From contig NZ_BOVP01000001.1 of assembly GCF_018403745.1 (NCBI RefSeq), positions 310,001 to 374,000 of the forward strand: a stretch of DNA of 64,000 bases, in the 5' to 3' direction. Of this stretch, positions 9,949-17,096 are shown piece after piece. Below the pieces are notes generated by a model, which ran no database searches, was not told where the DNA came from, and saw only the letters and a program-made list of their open reading frames with translations. A program made the translations under genes and the position numbers. Position 1 is the first letter of the stretch; every line of letters begins with the position of its first letter. The DNA is from Lactococcus formosensis (GTDB lineage: Bacteria > Bacillota > Bacilli > Lactobacillales > Streptococcaceae).

Positions 9949-10341
9949 TTAGAAGTCGTTTACCGCACGTTTCATTTCCGCGCGACGATAATGACGAGGT
10001 AAGAAAGCACGAATCTCGTCTTCATTAAAACCAATTTGTAACAAACGATCATCTGTGATAATCGGCCGGCGCAAAAGGTTCGGATACTCTGTCACAAGAT
10101 TAATCAACTCATTAATTGTCAACTCATCAAGATCCAAAGCAAGTTTTTGAAATATTTTTGACCGAATTGAAATAATATCTTCCGTTCCGTTTTCTGTTTT
10201 TGACAAAATTTTACGTAAGTCATCATTTGTCATCGGCTGTGTCAAAATGTTGTGCTCCGTATAAGGGACACTGTGTTTGTCCAACCATGCGCGCGCCTTA
10301 CGGCAGCTTGTGCATGAAGGCGATAAGTATAAATCAACCAC
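9949..10341 (-). CDS. spxA: Spx family transcriptional regulator
   Basis: Spx proteins bind the RNA polymerase alpha C-terminal domain and redirect transcription under thiol stress. The 130 residues have an ArsC-like thioredoxin fold with the redox switch CTSC (residues 10-13), the alpha-CTD-contacting segment around residue 50 ([12 protein letters not shown]), and the RRPIITDD motif near residue 91. The C-terminus is basic. An ArsC arsenate reductase is unlikely because of the CxxC and NGTE signatures. Lactococci carry several spx paralogues, so the exact symbol (spxA or trmA type) is tentative. Confidence 0.88.
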   Translation of the reverse strand: MVDLYLSPSCTSCRKARAWLDKHSVPYTEHNILTQPMTNDDLRKILSKTENGTEDIISIRSKIFQKLALDLDELTINELINLVTEYPNLLRRPIITDDRLLQIGFNEDEIRAFLPRHYRRAEMKRAVNDF

Positions 10342-10477
10342 TTTCTTTCCCCATTCTATCTAGGCTGTAACCAATTATTAAACTTGAGCAGCGCTATTAT
10401 TTGTTACTTATTATACCAAAAATTATAGATTAAAAAAAGTGCGTTTTTTTACTATTGTGTAAGATTTTATGTCTATG

Positions 10478-11005
10478 TTACATATTGTTCATATCGTCAC
10501 AAATTTCTTGTAAATCTTCAAATCTAATCAATTCCATATTATAATTTGATGTCTTTTGCATCCTATCCGTAATAAAATGGAGCTTGGTTTCGTTTTCTTC
10601 GTCATATAAAACTAAAGAACCATCCGAATTTTCAAGCAAAAAATCGTTATACTGACGAAATTGACTTGGACTTTCGTAATCTTCGTAAGCATATTTAACA
10701 TAATCTACATCTTTAAATTCACGTAATTTGTCTTGATTCGCCTCATTCCAGTTCTGTCCTTGCGTTTCAAAGGGAAATATACTAGCAATGTGAAAATTGT
10801 ATTCTGTTTGTAATTCTTTAGAAACTTGCAATGCCCAATATTCAAAGCCAAGACTCCCCGTAAAAATCACCCATTTTAGTCCTTGATCCAAGTAAGCTTC
10901 CAACCTTCTTTTAAAAGCTCTCTTGATAATCGATATTTTTATATCTTTTTCATCAAAAATCCCCAGGTCAAAGGCTGTATAACCTGTAATAAGCAGCGTC
11001 TTCAT
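10478..11005 (-). CDS. ypsA: DUF1273 / YpsA family SLOG-domain protein
   Basis: This 175-residue cytoplasmic protein resembles B. subtilis YpsA, a SLOG/Rossmann-type nucleotide-binding protein. N-terminal KTLLITGYTAFDLGIF and FTGSLGFEYWALQV match the family's glycine-rich strands, followed by IASIFPFETQGQNWNEANQ and the Asp/Glu-rich C-terminus. The ATG at 11005 has AAGGAAG eight bases upstream; the longer frame adds 21 non-conserved residues. In related genomes ypsA lies divergent to recU; here about 37 kb of mobile DNA separates them. Confidence 0.86.
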   Translation of the reverse strand: MKTLLITGYTAFDLGIFDEKDIKISIIKRAFKRRLEAYLDQGLKWVIFTGSLGFEYWALQVSKELQTEYNFHIASIFPFETQGQNWNEANQDKLREFKDVDYVKYAYEDYESPSQFRQYNDFLLENSDGSLVLYDEENETKLHFITDRMQKTSNYNMELIRFEDLQEICDDMNNM

Positions 11006-11199
11006 AACCAAAACTTCCTTGTTAAATATATATATTCGTACTTTATTTTTATTGCCCAGATTATCCAAAGTCTATTTTCTATCAATTTATGCAATAAAAT
11101 AAAGCAGCTGTCCTTAGTGCTCGCACTAAAATTTCAAGCAATAAAACTAAAAAGAATCTCTACAATAATATGTTCTTTTAACTATTACAGTCCAAAAGG
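11006..11199. other. ypsA upstream region, chromosomal side of the island
   Basis: AT-rich DNA between ypsA and the left attachment repeat. It presumably holds the ypsA promoter. I see no gene in it. Confidence 0.5.
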
Positions 11200-11229
11200 C
11201 AAATAATTTGCTATAATTACATTTTACAA
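11200..11229 (+). repeat. attL: left 30-bp attachment repeat of the island
   Basis: This 30-base segment is repeated in direct orientation at 47971-48000 with two mismatches. The shared core is TTTGCTATAATTACATT and includes the extended -10 promoter box TGCTATAAT. It is the obvious candidate left boundary of the integrated element, since the integrase gene begins its coding region next to it and the chromosomal partners ypsA and recU lie outside the two copies. Confidence 0.8.
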
Positions 11230-11371
11230 GTCCGTATAACCCCTTATGCCTCTTGACTTCTCCATGTACCTATAGTCGTTAATATTGATGTTTTTTTTGT
11301 TTTTTTTGAATCAATATTTGCTCTCTATCCCTACCTACTCCTTTTAATTTTGGTTAGTTTTTGGTTAGTTT
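11230..11371. other. Left end of the ICE between attL and the integrase stop
   Basis: No gene is visible. A 9-bp inverted repeat (AATATTGAT / ATCAATATT, 11281-11318) surrounds a 20-base T-rich loop. Two GGTTAG repeats lie at 11350-11370. Confidence 0.5.
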
Positions 11372-11372
11372 T
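11349..11372 (+). repeat. Arm-type integrase-binding repeats (left end)
   Basis: Two tandem TTGGTTAG motifs 13 bases apart are followed by T runs and abut the integrase stop codon. The same doublet recurs at 43491-43517, 47707-47730 and 47903-47930 near the right end. In Tn916 the integrase N-terminal domain binds direct repeats close to both ends (DR2 sites); equivalence here is inferred. Confidence 0.65.
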
Positions 11373-12508
11373 TAAAATACCATCTCGTTCATTTTCAAAA
11401 GCAAATTTTCTTGCATATTCTTTGTAACATGACTATATACCTGTAAAATCATCTTTTCATTCGAATGTCCTACACGTTCCATTATTGCTTTAATCGGGAC
11501 ATTCATTTCAACCAATAGAGATATATGAGAATGTCTAAGCATATGTAATGTATAATGTCTTTCACCTAAAACATTCGTACAAGCTTCTTTAAAAACAACT
11601 GACAATGTATTTCTGTCTAATGTTTGTCCTTGATTTCCCACAAAGATAAATTCTTCATCTTTACAATGATCAGCTAAAATATTGATGATTTCTAATGCTC
11701 TGTTATTTAAGCTCACACTTCTGTATGAATGACCTGTCTTTGGAGACAATAATTGTCGCTTCTTCGCTGATACCCCATTCATATTTAAAGTATGCTTAAC
11801 CTGAATAAGTTGTTTTCCCGGATTAAAATCTTCCCAACGTAAAGCCAATAATTCTCCTGTACGAAGTCCCGTTAAAAACAGGAACTCATAAATTAAAGCT
11901 TTCCTAAAATGTACTTTATTTTTATATAAAAAATCAAGAACTTTCCTAATTTCTTCACGTTCTAAAAATTTATTTTGTTTCTTCATTATCTGTTCATAAG
12001 ATAATTTTATTCTTGGCAAAACCACATTATCCATTGGATTATCGTTCCTATATGCAACTTTCTTTGCATAAGAGAACAACAAATTATAGTATGTTTTTCG
12101 TAATATGCGTGTAGTGGGGGCTAAATTTTGCTTTAAAATGAACTTTTGAATTTGTATACCAGTAATTTTCGAAATTTTTTCTGTGCCAAACTCTCTCAAA
12201 AATTTTTTAAAGGCATTTTTTTCTACACTGATGGAAGAAAGTTTTAATTCTTCATCGCGAATAATACGCCACTCATTAAAAACTTCTTGAACGGTAAGTT
12301 CCTGTTTTTCTTTGAAGGTTTCCTTTTCTTCCAGTCTTTCTTTTAATTTTTTTTCGATTTTTTGAGAAAGTCTGTTTTTTGCTTCCGCTTGAGAAGCTCG
12401 GCTTTTCGAGTTCATTGTTACTGTAACTTGTCGCCATTTTCCTTGATTTTTATCAAAGTATTTTTCAAAATAGCGGTATTTTCCACTTGATAATTTTTTA
12501 TAAAACAT
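11372..12508 (-). CDS. int: ICE tyrosine recombinase (integrase)
   Basis: This 378-residue integrase has an N-terminal AP2-like arm-binding domain (YKKLSSGKYRYFEKYFDK), a SAM-like core-binding domain (about 80-170) and a catalytic domain. The catalytic residues are Arg in LTGLRTGELLALRW, His-x-x-Arg in HMLRHSH, a second His in ERVGHSN and the nucleophile Tyr in LQVYSHVT. The ATG at 12508 has AAGGAG seven bases upstream; the longer frame from 12526 starts with TTG. It lies beside attL, followed upstream by a small excisionase-like gene, as in Tn916-type elements. Confidence 0.93.
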   Translation of the reverse strand: MFYKKLSSGKYRYFEKYFDKNQGKWRQVTVTMNSKSRASQAEAKNRLSQKIEKKLKERLEEKETFKEKQELTVQEVFNEWRIIRDEELKLSSISVEKNAFKKFLREFGTEKISKITGIQIQKFILKQNLAPTTRILRKTYYNLLFSYAKKVAYRNDNPMDNVVLPRIKLSYEQIMKKQNKFLEREEIRKVLDFLYKNKVHFRKALIYEFLFLTGLRTGELLALRWEDFNPGKQLIQVKHTLNMNGVSAKKRQLLSPKTGHSYRSVSLNNRALEIINILADHCKDEEFIFVGNQGQTLDRNTLSVVFKEACTNVLGERHYTLHMLRHSHISLLVEMNVPIKAIMERVGHSNEKMILQVYSHVTKNMQENLLLKMNEMVF

Positions 12509-12549
12509 AATTCTCCTTGCTTGCAAGCAAGAAAATGTGTGCGTACTTA

Positions 12550-12756
12550 TTATAACATTTTCTTGTTTTGCTTTTCTTTATATTTCATGAACTGATAATA
12601 TCCAGATAAACTAATCCGCCGTAAATCTCGGCTTGGCTCTAAGATATACTTTGAATATTCTGTTCTTGACATTTCAGTTAAATGTTTCTCTACCGTTTTT
12701 ACAGACCATTGAAAAATAGTCGCAAGCTGGTATTTTGTTTTTAAATCTACTAACAT
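12550..12756 (-). CDS. Excisionase-like small DNA-binding protein
   Basis: This basic 68-residue protein has a winged-helix/MerR-like pattern (KTKYQLATIFQWSVKTVEKHLTEM) and ends in a Lys-rich tail. It lies immediately upstream of int on the same strand, the usual position of xis. The ATG at 12756 has GGAGGG at good spacing. The excisionase role is inferred from size, fold and position. Confidence 0.7.
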   Translation of the reverse strand: MLVDLKTKYQLATIFQWSVKTVEKHLTEMSRTEYSKYILEPSRDLRRISLSGYYQFMKYKEKQNKKML

Positions 12757-12884
12757 ATTCCCTCCATTAATCACAATTCAATAATTGACCATAATAAAAA
12801 AATAAGGACAAGATTTCTCTCGCCCTTAATATTCACCGATTTTATTTTTACATTGCAGCAATTATCACTGCCTAAACTAATTTC

Positions 12885-13376
12885 CTAAATGTTACGTACA
12901 TAGCCATGTGATGTTTGAGAATAATCACTTATTGCTAAGTCACGACCATAAGCTGCATAGTTGAAATACTGTTCTAAAGTTGCTTGGCTTAGAGTTTCTA
13001 CTCCTCCCATTTGTGCAACCAATTCTGCTGCTAAATCTTCATCATCTTCAGCTTCTACAAATTCCAAGTCATCTTTACAAGAAATAATATCATCTATTGA
13101 ATATATTTCCAGAAATTCTTTGAGATGGTCTAAATCTGAGATTTCTTCTAGTTTTTCCGCATAATCATTAAGTTCACTAATAGAAGAATATTCGCCTACT
13201 GAAAATCCATAAAAATTTTCGAAATCATGAATTGCATATTCTTCCCCATGCTCTGGATCAAGCTGCAATTCTCGTTCAACTCTTCCCATATCAACTGGCA
13301 GTTCGTACCACTTGCCCCTTGTATTGCCATTATTGTAGCTGTTTAAGTTTACAATATATATTTTTGGTGTTTCCAT
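12885..13376 (-). CDS. ardA: Antirestriction protein ArdA
   Basis: ArdA is an acidic DNA mimic that inhibits type I restriction enzymes during conjugative entry. The 163 residues are strongly acidic and show the family features: PKIYIVNLNSYNNG at the N-terminus (extended MetGluThr start), GKWYELPVDM, YAIHDFENFYGF, and a C-terminal NYAAYGRDLAISDYSQTSHGYVR. Tn916 carries a related gene (orf18). Its presence supports an ICE of the Tn916 superfamily. It lies between the conjugation genes and the recombination module. Confidence 0.93.
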   Translation of the reverse strand: METPKIYIVNLNSYNNGNTRGKWYELPVDMGRVERELQLDPEHGEEYAIHDFENFYGFSVGEYSSISELNDYAEKLEEISDLDHLKEFLEIYSIDDIISCKDDLEFVEAEDDEDLAAELVAQMGGVETLSQATLEQYFNYAAYGRDLAISDYSQTSHGYVRNI

Positions 13377-13386
13377 ATCTTCTCCT

Positions 13387-13713
13387 TTAAAACATATCTT
13401 CTATATCTCGTAACTTTCGTGTTGCTTCATACAACAAGCCGCCAACTGCTTTAAATGCTGTATGTGCTTCCTGAAGCTCCTTACTTCCTGAACTTCCAAA
13501 ATTTGTACGACTTATTGCTCCTGAAAGGTGTGTTCTGGTTTCAAATAAACTTTTCTCTACATTATCAAAACCTACACGTACTTGTCACCTTTCATAGTTA
13601 TCTTTGATTCTCATATTTCCCCCAAAATTAAAAAGACCTGCTTGCACAAGTCCTTCGTTCATACCATATTGAAATGAGTCATGCGATTCATCTCTTATTC
13701 TATTTGTACTCAA
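13387..13713 (-). pseudogene. Small ICE gene interrupted by an in-frame TGA
   Basis: A frame of 109 codons opens with TTG at 13711-13713 behind a strong GAGGAGG site and ends at 13387. Codon 43 is TGA (13585-13587), after which the same frame runs open for 66 codons (QVRVGFDNVEKSLFE ... RKLRDIEDMF). Both halves look like real coding sequence, so a single substitution (for example TGG or CGA to TGA) probably broke the gene. The second half has no clear ribosome site. The intact product would be about 108 residues, alpha-helical, of unknown function. Confidence 0.7.
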
Positions 13714-13723
13714 AATATCCTCC

Positions 13724-14245
13724 TCAATTCATTAATGGAAAATCAACACTAGATATTAAGTACTGATTGCTTTTTTGCTCAACATTTATTTTTAATACCT
13801 GTGGTGTCACTTGATTACCATTAAGCGAATAGGTAACCAAAGCTAAGTATTGTCCTTCTTCTCCTTCATAAATATCTGAAGAAATGATGGATGATTCCAT
13901 TTTTATTTCTTTATCCACTTTAACTAAGTGCAGCTTCTTCTGAACCTCTGAAGTGCAAAAAACTTTCGTCAATTCATTACGCTTGTTTTCTGAATCATAA
14001 TTGTAATAGCTGTCAAGAAATTCTCCGACTATATCTCTTGCTTTTACTGCTTCAAATTTATCTTCAGAAGTTGATGTACTTTTTGAAGTTTTATTCGATT
14101 CCACCTTGTCATCTGAAGATGATTTTTTTATTTGTTGCGAAGATGAAACTTCTACTTTATCTGGTTTAACAATTTCATTATTGCTACAAGCTGAAAGTAA
14201 CAACAATGAGGAAACTCCAAATATTAATAAATTTACTCTTTTCAC
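13724..14245 (-). CDS. Lipoprotein with TcpC/VirB8-like domain
   Basis: This 173-residue protein starts at a GTG behind GGGGAG. It has a lipoprotein signal peptide with lipobox LLSAC (Cys near residue 20), then a Ser/Lys-rich linker (about 25-65). The C-terminal region (IVGEFLDSYYNYDSENKRN ... ) is compatible with the NTF2-like fold of TcpC/Orf13 (VirB8-like) proteins, and it occupies Tn916 orf13's position after the CwlT-like gene. A lipid anchor in place of a transmembrane helix would be unusual. The lipoprotein call is firm; the TcpC link is inference. Confidence 0.65.
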   Translation of the reverse strand: MKRVNLLIFGVSSLLLLSACSNNEIVKPDKVEVSSSQQIKKSSSDDKVESNKTSKSTSTSEDKFEAVKARDIVGEFLDSYYNYDSENKRNELTKVFCTSEVQKKLHLVKVDKEIKMESSIISSDIYEGEEGQYLALVTYSLNGNQVTPQVLKINVEQKSNQYLISSVDFPLMN

Positions 14246-14260
14246 TTTTTATCTCCCCTA

Positions 14261-15286
14261 CTATTTTTTAGGTGGTATAGCAATACTCGTGATACTGTCA
14301 TCCCATGTTCTATCCATTTTCTGAACAATTTGTACACCACCTACATTTTGCTCATAGGTTGTAAAACTATTTCCTTTTACTGTACTGATAACACCAGTAT
14401 GACCGTAAGGATTCTCACTTGCCGAACCTGCGACCGGTCCAAAGCCCCAATTGACAACTGCACCTGCTACAAGCTCACTCGCTTTTGGTTTCATAATGAC
14501 CTTCCAACTGTGAGAAGTAAATGCACTAAAGTTATCTGAACCAATATTAAAGGCACATAGTCCTTGAAGATGAAACCCGCTAATACTATTCACATAGTAA
14601 TCCGATAAAGCATAACATTGTCCTGACCCTACCTTTTGACCAAGTACATCGTTAAGGAGCTTTATATCTCCTCCTGAAGAAGCTGAACCGTTAAAGTAGG
14701 CGTACCATTGATTCGCTAACTGAGAAATCATTTCCAAGTTCGTTTGCCCATCAGATAAGCTGACACCTTCATAGTAAAGCGACCAATCTTTGGCTGCTTG
14801 TACAGGTTCTTTAGATTTACTTAACAAAGTTTTTACTTTTGAATAAGAACCATTTAATTCTTTATCCATAAGTTTAAACTCATTATCAAGTGTTAGAGTC
14901 GACAAGTCCATGCCTTGTATTGATCCCTCGGAATGAATTCGGTCGCCATTAATGAAGCTCCCCCATCCAGACCATTGAAAAAGACCTGCAACACCTCCTG
15001 CAGGATTGATAGCTTGTGGGTTAAACATACTTTCACGCTGACCAACCGCAAGCGCCCCTGAAGCACCTGCAGAAGTAAATTTATGTTCTTTCCTCAAGTG
15101 CTGATACGTTTTTGTCGCCACTTCAAGGGCTTGACCTGTAACTGGTGGTGTACCATTTCCTGAAATATCTGGTGTATTTTCTTGACTTCCAATACTTAAC
15201 ATTGAGCCAAAGAGAACAAAGATAAGTCCAAGGAAAAGAAAAACAGGAACAAAAATTCCTGCAATTATTAACCCTATTTTCTTCAT
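14261..15286 (-). CDS. CwlT-like bifunctional cell wall hydrolase of the conjugation machinery
   Basis: This 341-residue protein opens the peptidoglycan for the mating channel. An N-terminal membrane anchor (about residues 5-30) precedes a phage-tail-lysozyme-like domain (about 60-200; GALAVGQRESMFNPQAINP with the candidate catalytic Glu). The C-terminal domain is CHAP/NlpC-like (about 215-335), with the Cys in VGSGQCYALSDYY and the His in NPYGHTGVI. It overlaps the preceding gene by four bases and corresponds to Tn916 Orf14 / ICEBs1 CwlT in position. Confidence 0.88.
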   Translation of the reverse strand: MKKIGLIIAGIFVPVFLFLGLIFVLFGSMLSIGSQENTPDISGNGTPPVTGQALEVATKTYQHLRKEHKFTSAGASGALAVGQRESMFNPQAINPAGGVAGLFQWSGWGSFINGDRIHSEGSIQGMDLSTLTLDNEFKLMDKELNGSYSKVKTLLSKSKEPVQAAKDWSLYYEGVSLSDGQTNLEMISQLANQWYAYFNGSASSGGDIKLLNDVLGQKVGSGQCYALSDYYVNSISGFHLQGLCAFNIGSDNFSAFTSHSWKVIMKPKASELVAGAVVNWGFGPVAGSASENPYGHTGVISTVKGNSFTTYEQNVGGVQIVQKMDRTWDDSITSIAIPPKK

Positions 15287-17085
15287 ACTTCCACTCTCAC
15301 TTCTTGTAAATCATAATTGGCTTCTTCCCAACTGATTAAATCACTTTGATTAATTGACTCTTCAATAATCGGTTTCTCTTCAGTCGCAAACGATTTCTCA
15401 ATATCAGGATTGTCTTGTAAATCTTGAACATCAACTTGTTCCGTTGTTTCTTCATTTTCAAGTGTTTGATTCTCTTCAGAAATAAAGTTTTCCGTATTTT
15501 CAAGTTCTGTACTGCTTTCCTCTGCAGTCAAAATATATTCTTCAGGCGGCACTTCAATATTTTGATTTTCTTCTGAAGCTTTTTGCTCTTGAAGTTGAGT
15601 TTCATCTGAAACTTGAATATCATTTGAACTCTGTTCTTCCATTTGTTTATCAAGTTCTTGCATATTTTCAGAAGGCTGTTGCTTCATTTCTTGAAAACGA
15701 TTATATCCCTTCGTCATGTTAGGGGCAACCATAGAAGCACCATCAGCGATAAGAGCTGGATTTTCTGTCGCAACACCTGCTGCAACCTTAGCACCGCCTT
15801 CTGCTTTTTCTTTAAACCCATTTTTAAAGTTTTCCCATTCCATTTTCATATGTGAAAGCTCCGCATTACCTGCAGCCATATTCGTACCTGAAATCTTTTG
15901 AGAAATACCAGACCGATTTTTCCATAATACAATCATGAATACTATTTTCAAGATAAAAACTACTGGTAAAAATATAAGGAACTCAATACTGCCTAACCCT
16001 GATACTGCAGCTTCTAAATTGGTTTGTGGTTTACCGATAATCAAACTTAATACACCATAATCAATTTGTGTCATTAAGAAAAAAAGAAAACCAAGCATAA
16101 CACTTAAAATAGACGGTGCAACCAATAAACCAAGCGTTGTTTTTATTGTCGTAAAGAAAGCATTTCTAAACCACGGAATAAAACTTAATAATGCGCTCAA
16201 TGGTATCAGAATAATAAACACACAAACTAAAAGAGAAAGAGCCGATATAGTAGAATTGACTGCAATAATTGGAACAGCATATATCCATAAGTTAATGCCA
16301 CCCATAAAACCTGCAGCAATTTGAAAACCAAGCTGTTTACCATCATTTTTTAGATAATCATCTTTTCTAGAGAGTTTGTCTACATATTTTTGTCCATCAT
16401 CCCCTTTAGCTTTTGTATAATCAAATGTTTCTCCTGTTTTAGAATCAACGATCCCTGCAGGATTTCCTGTGTTGATAAAATTTGCGGTAGGTTTAACCAC
16501 ATAATTCTCAATAAAATCACCTGATTGCTCCGCTTCTGAAAAACCTGTCATTCCATTAGTAATTTGTTTTTTTGCAGTATCCGCAACATTGGTTACTGTA
16601 TCAAAGAGGATTTGACCTCCCATAGCCGTTTTACTATTTCCTGCTTGTGTCGTTACGGTAAAATTTCCAAAAAAGAAAAACATAGTCGCGACAACTGCCA
16701 TCAAATGTATAAAGGCACGCATAAAATTCCCTTTACCATTGGTATATTGGTAAAACAAATAAAAACCTGTGACAGCCAATAACATTCCTGCCCCTGAAGC
16801 CTGTGCAATTGTACCATTTGAGCCACCAATAAAGCCTAAGAAGATGGCTTTAGCATTGGACATCATAGTTGCTTGAACAGATTTCAAAGAACCTGAAATG
16901 TTAAGAAGATTTGTAAGGAAACTAACGACTAGAGCCTGTATCTGAAATATTTGAAAAGGCATACTTATAATTATGCCTGAGATGAAATTCCAAAACATAG
17001 GAACTGGTTCTGCAATTTTACCATGAACAGTTTCATGATAAATCCCATAATTCATTATGCTTTTGTATAAAACACTAAAATTCAT
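15283..17085 (-). CDS. ConG/TcpH-like polytopic membrane conjugation protein
   Basis: This 600-residue protein has about seven to eight membrane segments in its first 400 residues and a long soluble, acidic, Gln/Glu-rich tail (about 430-600). The layout matches the VirB6-like mating-channel proteins of Gram-positive ICEs (Tn916 Orf15, ICEBs1 ConG, CD3337/EF1877 family). A strong GGAGGTGA site precedes the ATG. It lies between the ConE-like ATPase and the CwlT-like gene, the standard order. The acidic tail is longer than I would expect for ConG itself. Confidence 0.85.
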   Translation of the reverse strand: MNFSVLYKSIMNYGIYHETVHGKIAEPVPMFWNFISGIIISMPFQIFQIQALVVSFLTNLLNISGSLKSVQATMMSNAKAIFLGFIGGSNGTIAQASGAGMLLAVTGFYLFYQYTNGKGNFMRAFIHLMAVVATMFFFFGNFTVTTQAGNSKTAMGGQILFDTVTNVADTAKKQITNGMTGFSEAEQSGDFIENYVVKPTANFINTGNPAGIVDSKTGETFDYTKAKGDDGQKYVDKLSRKDDYLKNDGKQLGFQIAAGFMGGINLWIYAVPIIAVNSTISALSLLVCVFIILIPLSALLSFIPWFRNAFFTTIKTTLGLLVAPSILSVMLGFLFFLMTQIDYGVLSLIIGKPQTNLEAAVSGLGSIEFLIFLPVVFILKIVFMIVLWKNRSGISQKISGTNMAAGNAELSHMKMEWENFKNGFKEKAEGGAKVAAGVATENPALIADGASMVAPNMTKGYNRFQEMKQQPSENMQELDKQMEEQSSNDIQVSDETQLQEQKASEENQNIEVPPEEYILTAEESSTELENTENFISEENQTLENEETTEQVDVQDLQDNPDIEKSFATEEKPIIEESINQSDLISWEEANYDLQEVRVEV

Positions 17086-17096
17086 AATTTCACCTC

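Noticed and set aside
9949..10341. ArsC arsenate reductase
   Set aside because: The CxxC at residues 10-13 and the NGTE segment point to Spx instead.
11281..11318. Inverted repeat with T-rich loop near attL as a terminator
   Set aside because: The T run is in the loop, not after the stem; it is more likely an end-proximal structure of the ICE.
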